Below the pieces are notes generated by a model. The model saw only the letters and a list, made by a program, of their open reading frames with translations, was not told the DNA's origin and did no database searches. A stretch of DNA of 24,898 nt from Bacteroidetes/Chlorobi group bacterium ChocPot_Mid (GTDB taxonomy: Bacteria > Bacteroidota > Ignavibacteria > Kapaibacteriales > UBA2268). Shown here piece by piece: positions 15,909-23,589 of this stretch; the first letter of the stretch is position 1, and the number at the start of each line of letters is the position of its first letter. The DNA lies in the NCBI GenBank assembly GCA_003731675.1, contig RCNQ01000025.1, forward strand, positions 1-24,898, in the 5' to 3' direction. Made by a program: the position numbers and the translations under genes.

Positions 15909-16608
15909 ATTTTTTGTCGGGAATAGAAAATGTTATTGTAGTCCCTATGTTGATTTCACTTGAAATGTTTATTTCTCCATTCATAAGATTAACACTTTCT
16001 TTAACAATAGCAAGACCAAATCCTGTGCCATCTGTAAAATCTTTTTCTAAAAATCGTTTATAGGGATTAAAAATATTTTCTAATTTATCAGGTGATATCC
16101 CATATCCTTCATCTTGAATACTTACGGTAAAATTATCCTGAGTAGTATGTATTTCGATTTTTATTTCAGATTCTTTTGGGGAGAAATTAATAGCGTTTGT
16201 TAATAGTCTAGTAAAAATAATATTAATCAGGTTAAGCTCAATGTTAAAAATTTTGTTATTGCCGCTTTTATTATAGTAAATTTTTTGTAAATTTTTGTGA
16301 CTGGTACGATAGTGAGTAATTATGCTGTCAATATATGAAAATATATCAACTTTTTCATAATTTAAGTCAATCATTTTTGATTCAATTTTCCCGAGCAAGA
16401 CAATATCTTCAAGGAATTTTATCATTTTTTCAATGGAAGTATTAATTCTTTCAATGGCTTCATCAAATTTTTGCTTGTCTTTGATTTCATAATAAATTTT
16501 CAGTAATTCAGTTGAAGTCTGAATAACTGTTAACGGGGTTCTGTATTCGTGAGAAATTTTTGAAATTATTCCATTCTTCAGAGCAATCAATTCACTTTCA
16601 TTATTCAT
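15907..16608 (-). CDS. Orphan sensor-less histidine kinase
   Basis: This 233-residue protein is a bare transmitter module. The HisKA dimerisation/phosphoacceptor helix has H20 in ISHEYRTPL. The HATPase_c domain (about 125-230) has an N-box with N138 (NAINFSPK), a G1 box DEGYGIS (166-172) and a G2 box GTGFGLAIVK (194-203). All catalytic boxes look intact. There is no membrane segment, PAS, GAF or HAMP region: only 19 residues precede the phosphorylated histidine. An in-frame TAA seven codons upstream of the ATG excludes a longer reading at present. No response regulator gene is adjacent. It could be a soluble kinase that receives its signal from another protein, or the 3' remainder of a larger PAS-type kinase that lost its sensor part. 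The start lacks a clear ribosome-binding site. Confidence 0.82.
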   Translation of the reverse strand: MNNESELIALKNGIISKISHEYRTPLTVIQTSTELLKIYYEIKDKQKFDEAIERINTSIEKMIKFLEDIVLLGKIESKMIDLNYEKVDIFSYIDSIITHYRTSHKNLQKIYYNKSGNNKIFNIELNLINIIFTRLLTNAINFSPKESEIKIEIHTTQDNFTVSIQDEGYGISPDKLENIFNPYKRFLEKDFTDGTGFGLAIVKESVNLMNGEINISSEINIGTTITFSIPDKK

Positions 16609-16766
16609 AGAGATAATAGAAATATTTTAAATTAAACATTTATTTTTTATATATATTTTTCTCTTTTTTTATGAAAATACTTAATTTAGATAAAAAAATA
16701 ATAAATGGAAATTTTTGCAAAGACAAAATTACATTTTTTTCATAAGAAATTAAAATTAAATTTATA

Positions 16767-16774
16767 TAGATTTG
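16767..16774 (+). promoter_or_regulatory. Candidate -7 element of the aminotransferase gene
   Basis: TAGATTTG fits TAnnTTTG and lies 53 nt before the aminotransferase ATG in an AT-rich 219-bp gap between divergent genes. No -33 TTG is present at the expected spacing. The rest of the gap (16609-16827) shows no gene. Confidence 0.35.
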
Positions 16775-16827
16775 CTAATAATTTAAAAAATAATTAATTT
16801 ACAAAAATTTTTTATTACGAGGATAAT

Positions 16828-18027
16828 ATGATTGATTTTAAAATGATTGAACCGGCGAAAAAAACTTATGGAGTAACTTATGCCATAAGGGATATTATTT
16901 TGTTAGCAGATGAAGTTGCAAAGACAGGTAAGGAAATGTTCTATCTGAACATAGGTGACCCCAATGTCTATGACCACGTAACTCCACGGCATATAATAGA
17001 AGCGACATACAAAGCTATGCTTGAAAACAAGAATGGCTATTCTCCATCATCAGGTATAAAGCCAGCTTTGGAAGCTATTGAAAGAGATGCTAATAAAAAA
17101 GGTATTGATAATATTCTGGATATATTTATTACTACCGGTGCAAGTGAAGCTATTGAAATTTGTTTAACTGCACTATTGAATGCAGGGGAAAATTTCCTTA
17201 TGCCTACACCTGGATATCCTTTATATACTGCTGTGCAAAGTAAACTTGAATTAACGCCAAATCCATATTATTTGGATGAGTCTAATGGATGGCAACCTGA
17301 TATTGAGGATATTAAATCAAAAATTAATGATAAAACACGAGCGATTGTTATTATTAATCCTAATAATCCGACGGGTTCTGTTGCTGAAAAGGAAACCTTA
17401 CTGAAAATTATTGAATTAGCACTTGAGCATAATTTGTTAATTATTTCTGATGAAATATATGATAAGTTGTTATTTGATGGTAAAAAGCATATATCTATTG
17501 CTTCATTGAACAAGGAAGTGCCATGTGTTACATTTTCGGGATTGTCAAAGAATTTTGTTGTTCCGGGTTTTCGATTGGGTTGGGGAGTTGCAAGTGGAAA
17601 TCCTGCAAGAATGAAAGCTTATTTAGAGGCAGTAAACAGAATTCTAAGAGCACGTGTTTGTGCTAATCATCCTGAGCAGTATGCCGTTAGTCCTGCACTG
17701 GATGGAGACCAATCTCATATTAAAATGATGGTTGAGACTCTGCAAAGACGGAGGGATATAACAAATGAAATGTTGAATAATATTCCTGGGATAAAATTAG
17801 TGAAACCGACAGGTGCCTTTTATGCATTTCCATCAATTAATGTGAAAGATGATAATAAATTTGTATCTGAGTTGATTAAGAAAACGGGTGTTATTGTTGT
17901 TCCAGGAACAGGATTCGGACAAAAACCAGGTACAAGTCATTTTAGGGTTGTAATTTTACCTCAGGAGGAAGTATTAAGAAAAGCTTACGAAAGAATAGCC
18001 GATTTCCTCGATGGATACAAGGATTGA
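16828..18027 (+). CDS. Class I PLP-dependent aminotransferase (alanine/aspartate aminotransferase type)
   Basis: This 399-residue fold-type I aminotransferase has all the expected cofactor residues: the PLP lysine K241 in SGLSKNFVVPGFR, N180 in NPNNPTG, D208 and Y211 in ISDEIYDKL, and substrate carboxylate arginines R249 and R373 (SHFRVV). The N-terminal YAIRDI and NIGDPN segments match the AlaA / archaeal AspB-like subgroup, which often makes alanine from pyruvate and glutamate; the amino-acid specificity cannot be fixed from sequence. It is cytoplasmic and full length. GAGGAT lies 6 nt before the ATG. It is monocistronic by layout: divergent from the kinase and convergent with the EamA gene, with 17 nt between the ends and no clear terminator there. 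Confidence 0.93.
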   Translation: MIDFKMIEPAKKTYGVTYAIRDIILLADEVAKTGKEMFYLNIGDPNVYDHVTPRHIIEATYKAMLENKNGYSPSSGIKPALEAIERDANKKGIDNILDIFITTGASEAIEICLTALLNAGENFLMPTPGYPLYTAVQSKLELTPNPYYLDESNGWQPDIEDIKSKINDKTRAIVIINPNNPTGSVAEKETLLKIIELALEHNLLIISDEIYDKLLFDGKKHISIASLNKEVPCVTFSGLSKNFVVPGFRLGWGVASGNPARMKAYLEAVNRILRARVCANHPEQYAVSPALDGDQSHIKMMVETLQRRRDITNEMLNNIPGIKLVKPTGAFYAFPSINVKDDNKFVSELIKKTGVIVVPGTGFGQKPGTSHFRVVILPQEEVLRKAYERIADFLDGYKD

Positions 18028-18044
18028 AGATTTTAAAAGATTTA

Positions 18045-18956
18045 TTATTTTCGAAATAAGCATTTTAATTTATTCGATATAAATTCTCCTGTTTCAGAAG
18101 TCATAACTCCGATGAAGAGGATGATTGCACCAATGTATTCTCTTCCATTTAATATTTCGTTTAAAGCCAAAACAGCGGCGACTGATGCAACAACCGGCTC
18201 AAGCGAAAAGATTAGTGCCGCTTTGACGGGAGTTGTATATCTTTGGAAGCTTGTGTGAATAAAGGTTAAAATAAAAGAAGCGAGTATTCCATTGTAAGCC
18301 AGTGAGACAAACAAATTATTGGATAAATTCAAATAAAAATTTGTTTTGTATAATATAAGATGAGAAATAAGAGCAACAGTGATTGTACCTATTAATTGTA
18401 GAATTACAAGTTGAATTGTTTCATTGACAGAATCTTTGTCTTTTGTAAAAACATCCATAAGGACAATATAGAATGCCCAGAATAATGTTGAAATCAAAGT
18501 AATAAAATCACCGAAATTGATGGAATCAATTTTTGGATTTGTGAACAGCCATAATCCAAAAAAAGCAATTATAATTCCGATTTTTGACCAATATTGAACA
18601 TTGCTTTTGCGAATCAGTTTAAAAACAAAAGGAGTAAAAACAACTGACATGCCCGTAATGAAAGCGGATTTCGTAACAGAAGTTAATTTTAATCCTTCGG
18701 TTTGAAGGACAAAACCTCCCCCAAAGATAAGCCCCAAGGTTAGTCCCTGTATAATTATTTCCTTCTTAATTTTCTTAAATTTATTGCCGAAAATAATCAG
18801 AGCAAGAATCAAAGCGATTGAAAAGCGAATTGTAACATATAATTCAGGGGTAGTATCTTGCAAACCTATTTTTGTAAAGATAAATGTTCCACCCCAGATA
18901 AATGTAACGAAAAACAACAATAATTCAGCTTTCCAAGCTTTCACATTAAACCTCAA
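18045..18956 (-). CDS. EamA/DMT family transporter
   Basis: This 303-residue, very hydrophobic protein is built of two EamA repeats of about five helices each (about 10-145 and 155-290). The opening ELLLFFVTFIWGGTFIFTKIG and the mid-repeat SLEPVVASVAAVLALNE are standard family segments of the drug/metabolite transporter superfamily. Such proteins usually export amino acids or small metabolites through the inner membrane; the substrate is unknown. The start ATG is supported by the family N-terminus, with only weak A/T-rich upstream sequence. A strong promoter match lies 31-60 nt upstream. It is a single-gene unit convergent with the aminotransferase. Confidence 0.92.
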   Translation of the reverse strand: MRFNVKAWKAELLLFFVTFIWGGTFIFTKIGLQDTTPELYVTIRFSIALILALIIFGNKFKKIKKEIIIQGLTLGLIFGGGFVLQTEGLKLTSVTKSAFITGMSVVFTPFVFKLIRKSNVQYWSKIGIIIAFFGLWLFTNPKIDSINFGDFITLISTLFWAFYIVLMDVFTKDKDSVNETIQLVILQLIGTITVALISHLILYKTNFYLNLSNNLFVSLAYNGILASFILTFIHTSFQRYTTPVKAALIFSLEPVVASVAAVLALNEILNGREYIGAIILFIGVMTSETGEFISNKLKCLFRK

Positions 18957-18986
18957 TTAAATTAATTTTTTGAAAATTTTAAACTG

Positions 18987-19016
18987 CAAATATAAGCAGG
19001 TTATTTCTAATGGCAA
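18987..19016 (-). promoter_or_regulatory. Bacteroidota-type promoter of the EamA transporter gene
   Basis: On the minus strand TTG (19016-19014) is followed by exactly 19 nt and then TATATTTG (18994-18987). This fits the -33 TTG / -7 TAnnTTTG consensus of Bacteroidota primary sigma factor. The start codon is 31 nt further on. It is the only promoter in the window where both elements have the textbook spacing. Confidence 0.65.
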
Positions 19017-19110
19017 TCATCAAGAAATTTAAGATATAATTTTAAGTTTTAGTAATTATTTCTTACAATTTTTATAATTTGAATTAATTCATTTATCAAT
19101 TTTAAAATTT

Positions 19111-20439
19111 ATGCAGGAAAATAGAAGAGAACGAATAGGATGGTATTTTTATGATTGGGCAAATTCTGCTTTTTATACTACAGTTGTAACTGTATTTCTT
19201 GGTCCATATTTAAAAGATATAACTTATGCGGCGGCTGATTCAGCTGGTTTTGTTTATCCTTTGGGAATACCGATTTACTACAAATCTTTTTTCTTCTATA
19301 TTTTAGCTTTGTCATTTGTTTTGCAGTTTTTCATCCTGCCAATTCTGGGAGCTGTAGCTGATTACACGAATAAGAAGAAGTTCCTTTTGGGTCTGTTTGC
19401 TTACCTTGGGTCTTTTTCGACAATTCTTATGTATTTTTTACAAGGGAGTAATTATTTATTTGGTGGTGTTTTATTGTTAACTGCAAATGTTTGTTTCGGG
19501 GCATCGGTGGTTATGTATAATGCATATTTGGGAGAAATTGCTCCTCCAGATAAAAGAGATGCAGTATCTTCAATAGGTTGGGCAATTGGTTATCTGGGTG
19601 GTGGTATAGTTTTAGCGGCTAATGCTCTTTTATTTTCGTATTATGAAGTATTTGATATTTCTGCAGGAGATGCTGTAAGAATTAGTATTAGTTCCACTGG
19701 TTTGTGGTGGGCTATATTTACGATAATTCCAATGCTGACTTTAAAAGTAAGAAAACCAATTATAAATATTCCAAATGGGGAGAGTGTTTTAACTGTAGGA
19801 TTCAATCAATTAAAAGAAACTTTGAAAGATTCGGTTAATTATCCTAAAACACTGATGTTTTTGTTTGCTTATTTGTGTTATAATGAAGGTGTTCAGGTTG
19901 TTATTGTATCAGCTTCACAATTTGGTGATGATGAGCTTGGATTAAGTTTGGGAACATTAACAATGGTGTTTGTTATTGTTCAGTTTGTTGCATTTTTTGG
20001 AGCATTAACTTTTAATCAAATAGCAAAGAAAATAAATGCTAAAAATACTATTATGATTAGCTTGGTTATATGGACTCTTTCTGTGTTGTATGCATTTTTA
20101 TTTTTATACGATGAATTTGGATATTATTTATTAGCGATTGTGATTGCTTTGGTTTTAGGTGGTACACAGGCATTGAGTCGTTCATTATACTCGAATTTGA
20201 TTCCAATTGGTAAGGAAGCTGAGTATTTTAGTTTATATGAGGTCAGCGATAGGGGTACGAGTTTGATTGGACCTTTGGTTTTTGGTCTTGCACTTCAGTT
20301 TACAGGTTCTTTCAGAATTGCATTACTTTCAATTTGTGTATTTTTTGTTATTGGTTTCTTGCTATTAATTAGAGTAAAGATACCAAAAAATTATAATACA
20401 AATGAAATGAATGGCGATAAACGAAGTTTTAATGCTTGA
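19111..20439 (+). CDS. UMF1-family MFS transporter (Atg22-like)
   Basis: This 442-residue polytopic inner-membrane protein has about 12 hydrophobic helices. Its N-terminus, IGWYFYDWANSAFYTTVVTVFLGPYL (in part residues 9-28), is the hallmark of the UMF1/COG2270 family related to yeast vacuolar Atg22. A cytoplasmic-loop segment, GEIAPPDKRDAVSSIGWAIG, with the acidic/Arg signature, and a later LGGTQALSRSLYSNLIP also fit. Substrates of bacterial members are mostly unknown; amino acid efflux is suggested by analogy with Atg22. There is no ribosome-binding sequence before the ATG, but the start fits the family. It is the sole gene before the secreted Asp-box protein, with 89-104 nt between them, and no terminator was seen in the gap. 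Confidence 0.92.
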   Translation: MQENRRERIGWYFYDWANSAFYTTVVTVFLGPYLKDITYAAADSAGFVYPLGIPIYYKSFFFYILALSFVLQFFILPILGAVADYTNKKKFLLGLFAYLGSFSTILMYFLQGSNYLFGGVLLLTANVCFGASVVMYNAYLGEIAPPDKRDAVSSIGWAIGYLGGGIVLAANALLFSYYEVFDISAGDAVRISISSTGLWWAIFTIIPMLTLKVRKPIINIPNGESVLTVGFNQLKETLKDSVNYPKTLMFLFAYLCYNEGVQVVIVSASQFGDDELGLSLGTLTMVFVIVQFVAFFGALTFNQIAKKINAKNTIMISLVIWTLSVLYAFLFLYDEFGYYLLAIVIALVLGGTQALSRSLYSNLIPIGKEAEYFSLYEVSDRGTSLIGPLVFGLALQFTGSFRIALLSICVFFVIGFLLLIRVKIPKNYNTNEMNGDKRSFNA

Positions 20440-20543
20440 CTCATTTCTAAGGATTCTTGGTAATATTAGAAAAATTATGTAATTTTCTTTGTTATATTCG
20501 TCTTAATTATTAAAAATTTAAATTTATAATGTTGGAGAAAAGA

Positions 20544-23495
20544 ATGAGAAAGAGTATTTTTACTATAATGATTTTATTTTTAATTTCATTTGGTTATTTG
20601 TTTTCGCAATTTGAGATAAGGCATTTACCATATTTTATTGATGAAAGCTGGCAGAACAAGCCATCAGATTATGTAAGAACAGCACATTTAAAACCATACC
20701 CGATGCCGGCTTATGCTGAAAAGATTAAACCTGGACCTGAAAGAATTTTAGCAAAATCGGGAGTTGAGTTGATTAATATATCCAAAGCTTCATCACATCA
20801 GTCAGAAACATTTATTAAAGTAAATCCACATAATCCAAGTAATATTGTTGTAGGTTCGAATGATTACCGTTATAACGGAGCTGGTTCGGGTTACAGAATG
20901 GTTGCTTTTTATTCTTCAGATGCAGGAAAAACATGGAGTGAATCATTAACACCAAGCAATCTGGGTTTGGGCATGATAACTTATCCTCAGGGAGGTGGAT
21001 GCACTAATGTTGACCCGGGTATTGGATATGATTCTCAGGGCAATGTATATTACGTGTATCTTTTTGCTCAATTAATGAATGATGGTTCTGCGGGAGATAA
21101 CGGAGTCTTCGTTTGCAAGTCTGTAGATGGCGGAAAAACGTGGCCTACGAATAATGTTGGGGTGCCGGTTTTGAATTACAGTAAAGAGCTTCAGGATAAA
21201 TGTTTTATTGGTGTAGATTCTGACCCAAACTCTCCATTCAAAAACAGAAGTTATGTTGCATGGTATGATACTAAATATCCATTTGCTATTGGTTTTGCTT
21301 ATGCTGAAGATGGCATTACTTTCAATGGTGCTACTTCTGTTACAGGTAGTGCTGGGAAAAGTGTTCAATCTCCTTTGCCTGTAATCGGACCAAATGGTGT
21401 TTTATACGTAGCTTGGGAGGAAAAAATTGAAAATGGAACAAGGACTAAAGCTGTTGTTCAAAAATCAACAAATGGTGGTGTTTCATGGGTATGGTCAAAT
21501 CCAAAAACAGCTCAGGTTGTGAATACAGCAGGAACAAAGGTAGGGTATAGAATGGCATTTCCTGACAAAGGGGATATGAGGGTATCATCTCATCCTACAT
21601 TGGCAGTTGACCAAAGAAATGGTGATTTATATATCGTGCAGTCAGGAAAAGATGAACAAAATAAATATGGGGTATTTTTGACAAAATCAACTGATGGTGG
21701 AGAGACATGGTCAGCTTCTCCGACAAAAGTAGAAAACCTTAAGAAAGTTGACGGTAATACTTTTGGGAATGATGTATTTCTACCTTCTATTGCTGTTGAC
21801 CCAGTAACAGGAATGATTGCAGTGTTGTATTATAGTTCAGAGAATGACACACAAAACAATAAGGGCTGTGATGCTTTCTTAGCAATTTCTTTTGATGGTG
21901 GCTCAACTTTTAACCATATTCAATTAACTGATACATGGTATTTCCAAAGTAACAGTGTCGTTGATGCCGGTGGTGATAATTTAGGTCGTTATTGGGGTGA
22001 TTATACTTCAATAGATGTTTATAATGGTAAAATTTATCCATGTTTCTGGATGCCGACTTCAAGCAATGCTGATTTTTGGTCATGTGATTTATTTACCGCA
22101 AATTTATCAACAGCACCTGAAGCTCCATCTTCTTTAGCATATCAGAATTCATGGGAAACACCGACAAAGGTTATATTAACATGGACAGACCCGGTAAAGA
22201 ATAAATTGGGAGGACCTTTAGGTGATTTCAAAATTTATATATACAGGGATTCACAGAAAATTGGTGAAGTAGCTAAGGGGGTTCAGCAGTTCACAGATAA
22301 TTCTGCTGTTGAAGGGCAGGTTCATACGTATTCTGTCAGGACTGTTCTTGCAACAACAGGTGAAGAAAGCGAATTGATATCAGTTACAATGACTGCGGGT
22401 GGTACTATGCAATCAAAGGCACCTACTAAAGTAGCCCCTAAACCAAATTCCTCTGGAATTCTGTTGTCATGGACAAATCCAGTCGAACATGTTGATGATT
22501 CGTATTTATATGACTTGTTTGCTATCGATATTTATGTTGACGGTGTTTTGAATACGACAGTTCAGACTCCACAAATTCAAGCAGGAGAGAATAGCAGTAT
22601 TCAACTACAGTTAGCTACTGAAAAGTTTTATAAGATAAAATTTAAAGTCAAAACCAAAAGAGGTGACAAAATAGTTGAAAGTGATTTTTCTGAAGAAATT
22701 ATAGCTTATGCAGGTTCTCCTTTGGAAACATTGAATGAGAATTTCGATAATTCAAAAACAGTGCCGTATTATACAGCTGGAACATGGGCGACAACAACAA
22801 AAGCCGCAAATTCTAAACCAAACAGCTTAACAGACTCACCAGCAGGAGATTATCCTTCCACTTTTGTTAATCGAATATTATTTGCTCCTGTTGTGGTTAA
22901 ACCAGGTGCTTCAACTTTACAGATGGCACATATAGCTGTAGTTGCAAAAAATGATTATTGCAAGATTCAAATATCGAATGATTTTGGGAATACCTTTAAA
23001 CATATCAACTGGTTTAATGTTACACGTTATACAGGTTGGGATGCATCAACTTATGACGTTGCCAAAAGCCAATGGTTTCTTGATGGATTTGACCTTTCTG
23101 AATTTGTTGGAGATACAATTTATTTACAGCTTGAATTAGAATCTATTCCGTTGACCAATAAAGATGGTTGGTATGTTGATGATTTGAAAATAGGGGATTA
23201 TCCTGTAACAGTTAAAGATAATGCTGATTTGAATAGTACGATAAATACTACAATTTATCCTAATCCTGTTCAAGCAAGCACTGAAATATCATTTTATCTG
23301 CCAAAATCAGGTGACATGAAAATATCAATTTACAATGACTTAGGTCAATTAGTTCAAGATGTTATAAATTCGAATTTAAATCAAGGATTAAATACAATTC
23401 CTGTGGATTTAACAAATATGCACAATGGAACATATTTCGTCAGGTTAAATTTTGATGGTTTAAATGATATTATGCCATTTGTTATTATAAAATAA
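20544..23495 (+). CDS. Large secreted Asp-box (sialidase-like) protein with Fn3 domains and T9SS sorting tail
   Basis: This ~983-residue protein starts with a signal peptide (RKSIFTIMILFLISFGYLFS). An upstream in-frame ATG (20529) exists, but GGAG 6 nt before 20544 favours this start. Five Asp-box repeats (S-x-D/N-x-G-x-T/S-W/F) occur at about 124-131, 193-200, 308-315, 382-389 and 449-456, indicating a six-bladed sialidase/BNR beta-propeller to about residue 515. Two Fn3-like domains follow (about 525-617 and 625-722), then a jelly-roll/MAM-like domain (about 730-885) with a WYVDDLKIG ending. The C-terminal ~80 residues, with IYPNPV, MKISIYNDLGQ and GTYFVRL, are a T9SS type A sorting domain. 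It should therefore be secreted and attached to or released from the cell surface. I could not identify a sialidase arginine triad, so glycosidase activity is uncertain; binding is equally possible. Confidence 0.93.
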   Translation: MRKSIFTIMILFLISFGYLFSQFEIRHLPYFIDESWQNKPSDYVRTAHLKPYPMPAYAEKIKPGPERILAKSGVELINISKASSHQSETFIKVNPHNPSNIVVGSNDYRYNGAGSGYRMVAFYSSDAGKTWSESLTPSNLGLGMITYPQGGGCTNVDPGIGYDSQGNVYYVYLFAQLMNDGSAGDNGVFVCKSVDGGKTWPTNNVGVPVLNYSKELQDKCFIGVDSDPNSPFKNRSYVAWYDTKYPFAIGFAYAEDGITFNGATSVTGSAGKSVQSPLPVIGPNGVLYVAWEEKIENGTRTKAVVQKSTNGGVSWVWSNPKTAQVVNTAGTKVGYRMAFPDKGDMRVSSHPTLAVDQRNGDLYIVQSGKDEQNKYGVFLTKSTDGGETWSASPTKVENLKKVDGNTFGNDVFLPSIAVDPVTGMIAVLYYSSENDTQNNKGCDAFLAISFDGGSTFNHIQLTDTWYFQSNSVVDAGGDNLGRYWGDYTSIDVYNGKIYPCFWMPTSSNADFWSCDLFTANLSTAPEAPSSLAYQNSWETPTKVILTWTDPVKNKLGGPLGDFKIYIYRDSQKIGEVAKGVQQFTDNSAVEGQVHTYSVRTVLATTGEESELISVTMTAGGTMQSKAPTKVAPKPNSSGILLSWTNPVEHVDDSYLYDLFAIDIYVDGVLNTTVQTPQIQAGENSSIQLQLATEKFYKIKFKVKTKRGDKIVESDFSEEIIAYAGSPLETLNENFDNSKTVPYYTAGTWATTTKAANSKPNSLTDSPAGDYPSTFVNRILFAPVVVKPGASTLQMAHIAVVAKNDYCKIQISNDFGNTFKHINWFNVTRYTGWDASTYDVAKSQWFLDGFDLSEFVGDTIYLQLELESIPLTNKDGWYVDDLKIGDYPVTVKDNADLNSTINTTIYPNPVQASTEISFYLPKSGDMKISIYNDLGQLVQDVINSNLNQGLNTIPVDLTNMHNGTYFVRLNFDGLNDIMPFVIIK

Positions 23496-23512
23496 TCAAT
23501 ACAAATTTTTTT

Positions 23513-23539
23513 AAAAAGCGGTTTAAAACCGCTTTTTTT
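23513..23539 (+). terminator. Intrinsic terminator of the Asp-box protein gene
   Basis: AAAAAGCGGTTT (23513-23524) is followed by AAAACCGCTTTTTTT (23525-23539), a tight GC-cored hairpin ending in seven T. It lies about 18 nt after the stop codon, and tilS starts about 50 nt further on. Confidence 0.9.
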
Positions 23540-23589
23540 ATTTTAATATGTTTACTAATTTGCATAATTGCAATAAGTGGATAAGTTTA

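Noticed and set aside
18028..18044. Terminator between the convergent aminotransferase and EamA genes
   Set aside because: The 17-nt gap and flanking bases contain no stable hairpin followed by a T-run.
21072..21368. Minus-strand open frame inside the Asp-box protein gene
   Set aside because: It is fully antisense to a well-supported coding region and has no signal, motif or ribosome-binding sequence.
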